Source: Streptomyces glomeratus (GTDB lineage Bacteria; Actinomycetota; Actinomycetes; Streptomycetales; Streptomycetaceae). Taken from it: 64,000 nucleotides of DNA. The notes below the pieces were generated by a model. It was not told the DNA's origin and did not search any database. It worked only from the letters and a program-made list of their open reading frames with translations. Positions 36,052 through 43,786 of the stretch are shown piece after piece. Numbering within the stretch: position 1 is the first letter of the stretch; each line of letters starts with the position of its first letter. The DNA lies in the NCBI RefSeq assembly GCF_021462825.1, contig NZ_JAKEEB010000031.1, positions 23,122 to 87,121 on the forward strand, given 5' to 3'. A program made the position numbers and the translations under genes.

Positions 36052-36888
36052 ATGACCGTCCTCACCGGCTCCCCGGCGCCGGGTCCGCTGCTGGCCCGTG
36101 GCGCTCTTCTCTCCCCTTTCAAGCGCCCCCAGCCCGACGCACCCTTCCCCAGGGTCCGGCTCCTCCTGCCCGGCGTGCGGATCGACTCGGGCCGGCTCGC
36201 CGCCTATGAGCGCGTCTGCGGGTTCCCGACCGGGGCGGAGGCGCTGCCTGCCACCTACCCCCATGTCCTCGGCTTTCCGCTCGCCCTGCGGATCATGGCG
36301 AGCCGGCGGTTCCCGCTTCCCCTCGTCGGTCTTGTGCACACGTCCGTCGAGATCACCCAGCGCGCGCCGCTCGCCCCGGACGAGGAGTACGACATCGGCG
36401 TGCGGGTGCGGGAACTCCTGCCCCACCGGCGCGGCACGGAGGCCGTCGTCGTCACCGAGGTCCACGCCGGGGAGCGGCTGGTGTGGGAGTCGGCCAGTAC
36501 CTATCTCGCCCGGCACCGCACCACCGCCCCGGCCGGGGCACCGCCGTCCGGCCGGTCCGTCCTTCCCGCCCTCGCCGAGTGGCGCCTCGCCGACGACGTC
36601 GGGCGGCGCTATGCGGCGGTCTCCGGGGACCGCAACCCCATCCATCTGCACCCCCTCACCGCCCGTCCGTTCGGCTTCCAGAGGGCGATCGCGCACGGCA
36701 TGTGGGCCGTCGCCCGATGCCTCGCCGAGCAGTCGGCCGCCGGCTCCGCCGTGCACCTGCGTGCCGAGTTCAGGGCACCCGTCCTGCTGCCGGGCACCGT
36801 GACGTACGCGGCCGACGGGGGACGATTCGAACTGCGCGGCGGGAACAGGCTCCACCTTCGCGGAGAGCTGCGGAACCTGCGGGAGTGA
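36052..36888 (+). CDS. MaoC-like hot-dog-fold hydratase
   Basis: 278 aa from ATG 36052 with GGGGGG upstream. The C-terminal half has the R-hydratase motif VSGDRNPIHLHPLTARPFGF, with catalytic Asp and His, followed by IAHGMWAVARCL. The N-terminal half is a degenerate hot-dog domain, so this is the double-hot-dog form that hydrates trans-2-enoyl thioesters. It faces an acyl-CoA ligase across the shared operator region. The acetyltransferase and ketoacyl reductase genes often found beside such genes are absent. Confidence 0.85.
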   Translation: MTVLTGSPAPGPLLARGALLSPFKRPQPDAPFPRVRLLLPGVRIDSGRLAAYERVCGFPTGAEALPATYPHVLGFPLALRIMASRRFPLPLVGLVHTSVEITQRAPLAPDEEYDIGVRVRELLPHRRGTEAVVVTEVHAGERLVWESASTYLARHRTTAPAGAPPSGRSVLPALAEWRLADDVGRRYAAVSGDRNPIHLHPLTARPFGFQRAIAHGMWAVARCLAEQSAAGSAVHLRAEFRAPVLLPGTVTYAADGGRFELRGGNRLHLRGELRNLRE

Positions 36889-37210
36889 GCCCCGCGCGCC
36901 ACCGGGAAGTCGGAAATTCCGGGCGGAAACCCTCAGGGCCGGAGCGGAAAACCGGTGGGACACCTCCCCAGAAAGCGGGAATCGCCGGCCGGGAACGGCG
37001 GAAACCCCTGGGAACGGCGGAATCACTGCCGGAAGAGCCCCTGGAACACCGGCCGGAACTCCTCGGGAAGCGCGGCCGGAACTTCGCAGGAACCACGGCC
37101 GGAACTCCGCACGAACCCGGCCGGACCCGGCCGGAAACCCCGGCGGAGACCCATAGCCGGCACGACCCGGAATCCGCATGGGTCCAGCTCACAGGGGTAC
37201 GGGAAGGGAC
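36889..37210. repeat. Intergenic region of degenerate GGAA-rich tandem repeats
   Basis: 322 bp between the MaoC and YihY genes. A 13-bp GGGAACGGCGGAA occurs at 36991-37003 and 37010-37022. GGCCGGAACT recurs at 37051, 37074 and 37097, a 23-bp period, with decayed copies at 37119 and 37129. The spacing is not a multiple of a codon throughout and no gene is credible on either strand. It may be replication-slippage DNA. Confidence 0.7.
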
Positions 37211-38284
37211 ATGGGTGTGCTGGCCCGTATCGACGGTTACCAGCGACGGCATCGCTGGGCGGGCTTTTCTCTGGCCGTGGCCTACAAGTTCTTCGACGAC
37301 CAGGCCGCATATCTCACCGCACTTTTGACGTACTACGGTTTTCTGTCCCTGTTCCCGCTGCTGCTCTTCCTCGTGGCCCTGCTCGGTTCCATGCTCAGCG
37401 GCAACCCGCACCTCCAGCAGGCGCTGCTGGACTCGGCACTGAGCGAGTTCCCGGTGATCGGCGACCAGCTCGGTCACAACATCCACTCCTTCCACGGGAG
37501 TGGTATCGCCATCGGTGTGGGTATCGCGGCCAGTCTCTACGGCGCCCTGGGCATCGCGCAGGCCGCCCAGCTCGCCCTGAACAAGATCTTCGCGGTGCCC
37601 CGCCACGCCCGTCCCGACCCGCTGCGCTCGCGGCTGAAGGGGCTGAAGTTCCTGTCGCTGCTCGCGCTCGGGCTCTGTGTCACCACGGCCCTGTCCGCCG
37701 GTGAGTCCGCGGCCAGTGTGTTCGGCGCCCGGCTGGCGGTCGGCGTGCGCGTCGCCGCCGCGGCCACGGCGGTCGTGCTCAACGCCTGTCTGCTGATGCT
37801 CAGCTACCGCATCCTGGCGCGCCGCCGGCTGCCGGTACGCCTGATGTACGCCCCGGCCCTGGCCGGTGCCTGCGCCTGGCAGGTGCTCCAGTGGGGCGGC
37901 TCGTACTACGTCGGCCACGTCCTGAGGGGCGCCACGGCGACGTACGGGTTCTTCGGGATCGTGCTCGGCCTGATCGCCTGGCTCTACCTCGGCGCGCTGG
38001 TGTACCTCGGCACGGCGGAGATCTGTGCGGTGCGGTGCCTGCGGCTGTGGCCCCGCAGCCTGCTGAGCCCGTTCACCGACCGTGTCCACCTCAGCTCGGG
38101 CGATCTGCGCGCCTACCGGTCGTACGCGGCGACGCAGTCCTTCAAGGGCTTCGAGAAGATCACGGTCCATTTCGACCGGCCCCCGCACCAGCCGGCGGAC
38201 GGCGACGGCGGGGAGGGGCACCCGCCCGCCGAGGGCGACGGCGACGGCGACGGCCGGGAGGGGCACCCGCCGGGGGGCACCTAG
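37211..38284 (+). CDS. YihY/virulence factor BrkB family membrane protein
   Basis: 357 aa from ATG 37211 with GGGAAGGGA upstream. About six hydrophobic segments are present, including LTALLTYYGFLSLFPLLLFL, the family signature. YGFFGIVLGLIAWLYLGALV is near the end. Function is unsettled; the E. coli protein was once misassigned as RNase BN. The C-terminal ~40 residues are a hydrophilic Asp/Gly/Pro/His tail with an internal near-repeat (GEGHPPAEGDGDGDG, REGHPPGG). The stop at 38284 lies against a decayed TetR gene. Confidence 0.88.
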   Translation: MGVLARIDGYQRRHRWAGFSLAVAYKFFDDQAAYLTALLTYYGFLSLFPLLLFLVALLGSMLSGNPHLQQALLDSALSEFPVIGDQLGHNIHSFHGSGIAIGVGIAASLYGALGIAQAAQLALNKIFAVPRHARPDPLRSRLKGLKFLSLLALGLCVTTALSAGESAASVFGARLAVGVRVAAAATAVVLNACLLMLSYRILARRRLPVRLMYAPALAGACAWQVLQWGGSYYVGHVLRGATATYGFFGIVLGLIAWLYLGALVYLGTAEICAVRCLRLWPRSLLSPFTDRVHLSSGDLRAYRSYAATQSFKGFEKITVHFDRPPHQPADGDGGEGHPPAEGDGDGDGREGHPPGGT

Positions 38285-38289
38285 TCGTG

Positions 38290-38597
38290 GTCCGGGGGCG
38301 ACCGGGAACGCCTCATGCGCCGCGACGGCGATCAGACGGGTCACGGACGCGACGATCCCCCGGCGCACCGGGGCGACCTCGGCGCGAAGGGTTCGCCGTG
38401 CGCAGCCCCGTCCGCACGCCGGAGCGCACGGCCGCCGTGAGCGCGGCGGTCTCGCGGCGGATACAGGCCGTGAAGAGGTCTTCCTTGGAGTTCAGGTACA
38501 GATACACCAACGGCTTGGACGCGCCCGCCAGTTCGGCGATCTCGTCCATGGACGCGGCCGTGTGGCCGCGTCGGCCGAGGGTCTTCGCGGAACCCAT
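38290..38597 (-). pseudogene. Decayed TetR-family regulator gene
   Basis: Three reading frames must be joined to recover TetR-like protein. The first gives the helix-turn-helix GRRGHTAASMDEIAELAGAS, then KPLVYLYLNSKEDLFTACI. A second frame gives AHGEPFAP, a motif of the ligand domain. A third gives AEVAPVRRGIVASVTRLIAV, then AAHEAF. The start of helix 1, about 35 residues after the first domain and the C-terminus are missing. The break is next to the YihY gene end. The remnant may once have controlled the lipid genes 2.3 kb away. Confidence 0.7.
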
Positions 38598-38637
38598 ACG
38601 GGCAAGAGCACGATCAGCCCGCCACGGGGGCTTCAGC

Positions 38638-38937
38638 TCACGAAGTCTGGCCCTGTGCGCGCGCCGCGTCGTCGTCCACGTCCTCCTGGGCGCGGTTCGC
38701 CTCGAGGCCGGCCTTCATACGGTCGACCTTCTGCGCGATCTCCACGGAGGCCCGGTCGCGCTCTCCACGCAGCACCACGAAGCTGATCGGGGCCGAGATC
38801 ACCAGGGCGAGCAGGACGATCCACAGGCCGTTGGAGGCGCCGAGGCCGCGCGGGGCGAGACCGGAGTAGACGAGGGCCCAGACGACGACGAGGCAGCCCG
38901 CGAGGATACCGAGGCGCATCAGCGTGTAGCGGAGCAT
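38638..38937 (-). CDS. DUF4229-type small membrane protein
   Basis: 99 aa with two hydrophobic helices (LMRLGILAGCLVVVWALVY and GLWIVLLALVISAPISFVVL), then a charged cytoplasmic tail (RGERDRASVEIAQKVDRMKA). This is the layout of the actinobacterial DUF4229 family, whose function is unknown. It follows the GNAT and mqnE genes on the same strand, 120 bp after the former, and could be at the end of that transcript. Confidence 0.8.
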   Translation of the reverse strand: MLRYTLMRLGILAGCLVVVWALVYSGLAPRGLGASNGLWIVLLALVISAPISFVVLRGERDRASVEIAQKVDRMKAGLEANRAQEDVDDDAARAQGQTS

Positions 38938-39057
38938 CTCTATCCACTCTTCCGTTCCGTGGGAATCCCCCTGTTGGTCACCGTCCAGTGAAGCACGCGC
39001 GGCGCCCGATCTTGCAGGGGGGTGCGGGACAGCCCGGTCGCCCGGGCCAACGGCCGG

Positions 39058-39582
39058 TCATCCAAGGGGCAGCATCATCGTGATGTCGTCGCGGTCGTCC
39101 CCGGGCGCCACCCGGATCGCCCCGGGCACCCGGCCGACCTCCTTGTAGCCGCAGGAGCCGTAGAAGTGCTCCAGACCCAGGCCGCCGCGGCAGGTGAGCC
39201 GTATCGCCTCGATGCCCTCGAAGCCGCGGGCCGCGTCCGCGGCGGCGGCCAGCAGGTCGCGGCCGTAACCCTTGCCCTGGTGCCGGGGGTGCACCATCAC
39301 CGTGTAGAGCCACAGCCAGTGCGTCATCAGCCGGTGCGTGTTCATGCTGAGGAACGCGCTCGCGGCCACCCGCCCCTCCGTGTCGTACCCGAGGAGCAGC
39401 CGGGTGCGCCCCTCGCTCATCGCCGCCAGATGCCGGACGAGCTCCGGCCGTACCACCTCCCGGGTGACCGGCGGTACGAACCCGACGGCCCCGTCGGCGT
39501 TGGACACGTCCGTCCACAGATCGAGCACGCCGTCGCGCACGACGGGGGTCATGGCGGGATCCAGAACGAAGGTAAGGGGCAT
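39058..39582 (-). CDS. GNAT family N-acetyltransferase
   Basis: 174 aa from ATG 39582, with no clear ribosome site. The acetyl-CoA loop is HPRHQGKGYGRDLLAAAADAA, followed by LTCRGGLGLEHFYGSCGYKEVGRV. The substrate is unknown. It lies 73 bp after the mqnE stop on the same strand. A small inverted repeat (39587-39606, CGAGG arms) sits directly before the start and could be an operator or part of the promoter. Confidence 0.82.
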   Translation of the reverse strand: MPLTFVLDPAMTPVVRDGVLDLWTDVSNADGAVGFVPPVTREVVRPELVRHLAAMSEGRTRLLLGYDTEGRVAASAFLSMNTHRLMTHWLWLYTVMVHPRHQGKGYGRDLLAAAADAARGFEGIEAIRLTCRGGLGLEHFYGSCGYKEVGRVPGAIRVAPGDDRDDITMMLPLG

Positions 39583-39655
39583 GGGGCGAGGCTATCTATT
39601 ACCTCGTTTGGCGTTCAAGAAGGTGTGTCGCCCCTCACCCCACTCATGGGAGGGA

Positions 39656-40819
39656 TCAGATCCGCATCGGCTGGGGCTCGTCGCGGCGCGCCGGGTCCGG
39701 GCCCTCGTACTCCCGGATGATCTCGTACCGCGTGTTCCGCTCCACCGGACGGAAACCGGCGTCACGGATCAGGTCCAGCAGGTCCTCACGGGTCAGCTTG
39801 TTAGGCGTGCCGTAGTTGTCCGCATCGTGCGTGATCTTGTACTCGACGACCGAGCCGTCCATGTCGTCCGCACCGTGCTGAAGGGCCAGCTGCGCGGTCT
39901 GCACGCCGTGCATCACCCAGAAGACCTTGACGTGCTGGACGTTGTCGAAGAGCAGACGGGAGACCGCGAAGGTCTTCAGCGCCTCGGCGCCCGTCGCCAT
40001 CTGGGTGCGCGCCTGGAGGCGGTTGCGGACCTTGCCGTCCTTCATGTCCACGAAGTCGTGCTGGTAGCGCAGCGGGATGAAGACCTGGAAACCGCCCGTC
40101 TCGTCCTGCAGCTCACGCAGTCGCAGCACGTGGTCCACGCGGTGGCGCGGCTCCTCGATATGGCCGTACAGCATGGTGCACGGAGTCTTCAGACCCTTCT
40201 CGTGCGCCAGGCGGTGGATGCGCGACCAGTCCTCCCAGTGGGTCCTGTGGTCGACGATGTGCTGCCGGACCTCCCAGTCGAAGATCTCGGCACCGCCACC
40301 GGTGAGCGACTCCAGACCGGCGTCGATGAGTTCGTCGAGGATCTCGGAGGCCGAAAGACCGGAGATCGTCTCGAAGTGGTGGATCTCCGTCGCCGTGAAC
40401 GCCTTCAGCGAGACGTTCGGCAGGGCGGCCTTCAGCTCGCGCAGCGACCGCGGGTAGTAACGCCACGGCAGGTTCGGGTGCAGGCCGTTGACGATGTGCA
40501 GTTCGGTGAGGTTCTCCGACTCCATCGCCTTGGCGAGCTTGACCGCCTCCTCGATGCGCATCGTGTACGCGTCCTTCTCGCCCGGCTTGCGCTGGAACGA
40601 GCAGTACGCGCAGGACGCGGTGCACACGTTCGTCATGTTGAGGTGACGGTTGACGTTGAAGTGGACCACGTCACCGTTCTTGCGGGTCCGTACCTCGTGC
40701 GCGAGACCGCCGAGCCAGGCCAGATCGTCCGACTCGTACAGCGCGATGCCGTCCTCGCGGGTCAGCCGCTCACCGGCCCGGACCTTGTCCTCCAGCTCGC
40801 GCTTGAGCCCGACATCCAT
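39656..40819 (-). CDS. mqnE: Aminofutalosine synthase (radical SAM)
   Basis: 387 aa from ATG 40819; the frame is open 72 bp more but upstream residues are Gly-rich noise. Cluster ligands are Cys66, Cys70 and Cys73 (NVCTASCAYCSF). MqnE joins 3-enolpyruvylbenzoate-derived substrate to SAM's adenosyl moiety, giving aminofutalosine. Conserved regions include NGLHPNLPWRYYPRSLRELK and LTGGGAEIFDWEVR. It is downstream of an Lrp-type regulator, in a block with ubiX, mqnP and ubiD. Confidence 0.94.
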   Translation of the reverse strand: MDVGLKRELEDKVRAGERLTREDGIALYESDDLAWLGGLAHEVRTRKNGDVVHFNVNRHLNMTNVCTASCAYCSFQRKPGEKDAYTMRIEEAVKLAKAMESENLTELHIVNGLHPNLPWRYYPRSLRELKAALPNVSLKAFTATEIHHFETISGLSASEILDELIDAGLESLTGGGAEIFDWEVRQHIVDHRTHWEDWSRIHRLAHEKGLKTPCTMLYGHIEEPRHRVDHVLRLRELQDETGGFQVFIPLRYQHDFVDMKDGKVRNRLQARTQMATGAEALKTFAVSRLLFDNVQHVKVFWVMHGVQTAQLALQHGADDMDGSVVEYKITHDADNYGTPNKLTREDLLDLIRDAGFRPVERNTRYEIIREYEGPDPARRDEPQPMRI

Positions 40820-40879
40820 GCTTCCGCCTCTCCCTCCGGACAAACCCACCCCACCGTACCCCTCGCCCTCCGGGCGGAC

Positions 40880-40907
40880 GGCGCCCCCCACCCGGCGCCC
40901 CCCACCC
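40880..40907. repeat. Two exact 14-bp tandem copies upstream of mqnE
   Basis: GGCGCCCCCCACCC is repeated exactly at 40880-40893 and 40894-40907, followed by a third partial GGCGC. It lies in the 114-bp gap between the Lrp gene stop and the mqnE start. It is probably slippage DNA; no function is evident. Confidence 0.6.
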
Positions 40908-40933
40908 GGCGCTTCTCGTCCGGGCGCTGCCTC

Positions 40934-41389
40934 TCAGCGGGTCTCGGGGAGCTCCCCCACCCGGTTCTCCCACTTGGTGGACAGCACGATCGTGGTCCGC
41001 GTACGGGAGACGCCCTTGGTGCCGGACAGCCGGCGGATCGTCTTCTCCAGGCCGTCGACGTCGGTCGCGCGCACCTTGAGCATGAACGAGTCGTCGCCGG
41101 CGATGAACCAGCAGTCCTCGATCTCCTGAAGGTCCTTCAGCCGGTGCGCCACGTCCTCGTGGTCGGCGGCGTCGGAGAGCGAGATGCCGATGAGGGCGGT
41201 GACCCCGAGGCCGAGGGAGGCGGCGTTGACGGTCGCACGGTAACCGGTGATGACACCGGCCGCCTCGAGGCGGTTGATGCGGTCGGTGACGCTGGGCCCG
41301 GACAGGCCGACGAGGCGCCCCAGCTCGGCGTAGGAGGCCCGCCCGTTCTCCCTCAGGGCCTGGATGAGCTGCCTGTCCACCGCGTCCAT
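40934..41389 (-). CDS. Lrp/AsnC-family transcriptional regulator
   Basis: 151 aa from ATG 41389, with GGAAGG 9-10 nt ahead; GTG 41407 would add six residues but has no ribosome site. N-terminal helix-turn-helix: MDAVDRQLIQALRENGRASY, then AELGRLVGLSGPSVTDRINRL. The C-terminal RAM ligand domain includes GVTALIGISLSDAADHEDVA and FIAGDDSFMLKVRATDVDGL. It sits between ubiX and mqnE, so control of menaquinone genes by a small ligand is plausible. A four-copy 10-bp repeat lies just upstream. Confidence 0.9.
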   Translation of the reverse strand: MDAVDRQLIQALRENGRASYAELGRLVGLSGPSVTDRINRLEAAGVITGYRATVNAASLGLGVTALIGISLSDAADHEDVAHRLKDLQEIEDCWFIAGDDSFMLKVRATDVDGLEKTIRRLSGTKGVSRTRTTIVLSTKWENRVGELPETR

Positions 41390-41410
41390 GCGATCGATGC
41401 CTTCCACTGA

Positions 41411-41450
41411 AGAGGTCTTGAGAGGTCTTGAGAGGTCTGATCAGGTCTGA
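41411..41450. repeat. Four 10-bp repeats in the leader of the Lrp gene
   Basis: AGAGGTCTTG (41411-41420), AGAGGTCTTG (41421-41430), AGAGGTCTGA (41431-41440) and TCAGGTCTGA (41441-41450) follow each other without gap, sharing the AGGTCT core. A 10-bp period puts each copy on the same helix face. The array is 22 bp upstream of the chosen start. Autoregulation by the octameric Lrp-type protein is a reasonable guess. Confidence 0.65.
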
Positions 41451-41502
41451 AAGAGACCCGAAAGTCAGGGGGTACCGCTGTCGGCCGACGTGCGGCCGGG
41501 CC

Positions 41503-42186
41503 TCAGGTCGTACGGCTTCCGCCGCCCAGCTCGCCCTTCCAGCGCCGGTAGAGCCGGTGTTCGACGCCCACCGCATCGAGCACCCGCCCGGCCACGAAGT
41601 CCACCAGGTCCTGGATGTGCGTGGCCCCGGCGTAGAAGGCGGGCGAGGCGGGCACCACGACCGCGCCCGCGTCGTCCAGCGTCACCAGGTGCCGCAGGGT
41701 CTGACCGTTCAGCGGGGCCTCCCGTACGGCGACGACCAGCGGACGGCCCTCCTTCAGCGTCACGCTCGCCGCCCGTTGCAGCAGGTCCTTCGACAGCCCG
41801 AGCGCGACCCCCGCCACGCACGCCGTCGAGGCCGGCACGATCAGCATCCCCTTGGCCGGATACGACCCCGAGGACGGCCCGGCGGCCAGGTCACCGGAGC
41901 TCCAGTGCCGTACCCCCGTGATGTCCACGTCGAAGGTCCCGGGCTTCCCGTCGGCGCCGCGGGACAGCCAGGCCCGCAGGTCGTCCTGCCAGTGGGCGTC
42001 ACGGAACGGCAGGCCCGTCTCGTCCAGCAGCGTGAGCCGCGAGGCCCGGCTGACCACGAGATCGACGCTCTCGCCGGCGTCGAGGAGCCCGCGCAGCACG
42101 GCGGCGGCATAGGGGGTGCCCGACGCACCCGAAACCCCCACGATCCAAGGCGTGCGCGGCGTCTCTCCTGGCTTGACTGGGTTCAC
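41503..42186 (-). CDS. ubiX: Flavin prenyltransferase UbiX
   Basis: 227 aa from GTG 42186. UbiX attaches dimethylallyl to FMN to make the prenyl-FMN cofactor for UbiD. Motifs: IVGVSGASGTPYAAAVLR (FMN loop), VPASTACVAGVALGLSKDLL, and RPLVVAVREAPLNGQTLRHL. Length is slightly above the ~190-residue core because of a Pro/Thr-rich leader and a C-terminal helix. It is in the same strand block as ubiD, matching their linked function. Confidence 0.93.
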   Translation of the reverse strand: MNPVKPGETPRTPWIVGVSGASGTPYAAAVLRGLLDAGESVDLVVSRASRLTLLDETGLPFRDAHWQDDLRAWLSRGADGKPGTFDVDITGVRHWSSGDLAAGPSSGSYPAKGMLIVPASTACVAGVALGLSKDLLQRAASVTLKEGRPLVVAVREAPLNGQTLRHLVTLDDAGAVVVPASPAFYAGATHIQDLVDFVAGRVLDAVGVEHRLYRRWKGELGGGSRTT

Positions 42187-42264
42187 GCCCCCGAGCCTAT
42201 CCGGCGTCGTGCACGGGCGACCGGCCAAGGTCCCGCTGAGCGGGCGGTGTGGCCGGGGCCGGGG

Positions 42265-42837
42265 TCAGGACACGGCGCGCGCCTTCGGATCCACCGGCAG
42301 GCGGCCGGTCGTCAGCGTCAGCTTGCCGAGCGGGGAGTCGACGGTCAGGTCGGGGCCGTACGGGATGACGTCGCGGCCGCGGTAGCCGTCGGACGCGGGG
42401 TTCCACATCGTGACGACATGGCTCTTGAGCGGGTCGAGTACCAGGTAGTCGGCGATGCCCCGGGAGGCGTACCAGCGGGGTTTGACCTCGTAGTCGCGGC
42501 GGACGCTTTCCGGGGAGACCACCTCGGCGACGAGCTCGATCAGGTCGGCCGGGTACGCACTGCGATTCTCGGCCTCCGCCTCGGCCGGGATGACCGCGAT
42601 GTCCGGGCAGAACTCATTGGCGTCGTCGAACGGGAACGCCACACCGCTCACCAGGGCCCACGCCGGCGGCAGCTGCGTCTCGAGGAGTGCCCACACCCGC
42701 TGGATCGTCTTCCCGTGGAAAGGCCTGACCGGGTTCACCACGATGCTGCCCTCGACGATTTCCGTCACATAGCCGGGGAACATGTCCTCCAGCTTGCCGA
42801 GCTGCGAGTGCAGGCGGTCGATGCCCGAGACGGTCAC
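42265..42837 (-). CDS. Uma2/DUF820-family putative restriction-like endonuclease
   Basis: 190 aa from GTG 42837. The PD-(D/E)xK-type core is seen as FCPDIAVIPAEAEAE, then LIELVAEVVSPESVRRDYEVK; Asp, Glu and Lys fit the catalytic set. IADYLVLDPLKSHVVTMWNP is also family-typical. Uma2 proteins are very common in Streptomyces and cyanobacteria, and their role is unclear. It interrupts the mqnP-ubiX order and looks like an insertion between pathway genes. Confidence 0.8.
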   Translation of the reverse strand: MTVSGIDRLHSQLGKLEDMFPGYVTEIVEGSIVVNPVRPFHGKTIQRVWALLETQLPPAWALVSGVAFPFDDANEFCPDIAVIPAEAEAENRSAYPADLIELVAEVVSPESVRRDYEVKPRWYASRGIADYLVLDPLKSHVVTMWNPASDGYRGRDVIPYGPDLTVDSPLGKLTLTTGRLPVDPKARAVS

Positions 42838-42883
42838 GGTGGCCTCCCTGGGGTCCTGCCCTCGATGGTAGGCCGCACCGTAT

Positions 42884-43786
42884 TCAGACGGTCAGACCCC
42901 GAACCAGAAGATCGAGCAGCGCACACACGAACAGGGCAATCCCGATGAACCCGTTGACGCTGAAGAACGCGCGATTGAGGCGGCTCAGGTCGTGGGGCCG
43001 CACGATCGAGTGCTCGTAGACGAAGGCGCCCGCCACGATCACCAGGCCGAGCCAGAAGAAGAAGCCCGCGCCGGTCACGACCGCGTACCACACGAACAGC
43101 GCCGTCACGATGGCGTGGCAGACCCGGGCGGCCCGGATCGCCACCGGGATGCCGAAGCGGGCCGGCACCGACATGACCCCGATCTCGCGGTCCGTCTCCA
43201 CGTCCTGGCAGGCGTAGATCAGGTCGAAACCGCCGATCCAGATGCCGACCGCGAGGCCGAGGACCACCGCGTCCCAGTCCCACCTGCCGCTGATCGCCAG
43301 CCAGCCGCCGACCGGGCCCATCGCCTGGGCCAGACCCAGGATGGCCTGCGGGAAGTTCGTGAAGCGTTTGCCGTAGGGGTAGACGACCATCGGGATGACC
43401 GCGATGGGGGCCAGGGCAAGGCAGAGCGGGTTCAGCAGGGCCGCCGCGCCCAGGAACACCGCCAGGGCGATCAGGGCGCCGGTCCAGGCGTGGCGGACCG
43501 ACATCGCCCCGGTGACCAGCTCCCGGTGCGCCGTGCGCGGGTTCCGGGCGTCGATCTCCCGGTCGATGATCCGGTTGACCGCCATGGCGAACGTCCGCAG
43601 ACCCACCATGCAGACGGTGACCATCAGCAGCCGTCCCCAGTGGATGTTCCGATCCCACTGGTACATCGCGGTCAGCGAGGCGATGTACGCGAAGGGCAGG
43701 GCGAAGACGGAGTGCTCGATCATCACCAGGCGCAGGAACGCCTTGGTGCGTCCTGGCTGCGGGATCGCGGCGGAGGCGCTGCTCAC
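42884..43786 (-). CDS. mqnP: UbiA-family prenyltransferase of menaquinone synthesis
   Basis: 300 aa from GTG 43786, which overlaps the ubiD stop (GTGA). About eight membrane helices. The two Asp-rich motifs that bind Mg-prenyl diphosphate are NRIIDREIDARN and ACQDVETDREIG. It would attach the polyprenyl chain to the naphthoate acid of the futalosine route. Genetic coupling to ubiD and nearness to mqnE support this over other UbiA functions. An upstream open frame inside ubiD was rejected as start. Confidence 0.9.
   Translation of the reverse strand: MSSASAAIPQPGRTKAFLRLVMIEHSVFALPFAYIASLTAMYQWDRNIHWGRLLMVTVCMVGLRTFAMAVNRIIDREIDARNPRTAHRELVTGAMSVRHAWTGALIALAVFLGAAALLNPLCLALAPIAVIPMVVYPYGKRFTNFPQAILGLAQAMGPVGGWLAISGRWDWDAVVLGLAVGIWIGGFDLIYACQDVETDREIGVMSVPARFGIPVAIRAARVCHAIVTALFVWYAVVTGAGFFFWLGLVIVAGAFVYEHSIVRPHDLSRLNRAFFSVNGFIGIALFVCALLDLLVRGLTV

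Noticed and set aside
36770..38368. 532-residue minus strand open frame
   Set aside because: Mostly the shadow of the YihY gene and the repeat region. Only its first ~35 residues are of interest, as the third-frame part of the decayed TetR gene.
39587..39606. CGAGG...CCTCG inverted repeat in front of the GNAT gene
   Set aside because: Only five paired bases; too short to call an operator or terminator with confidence.
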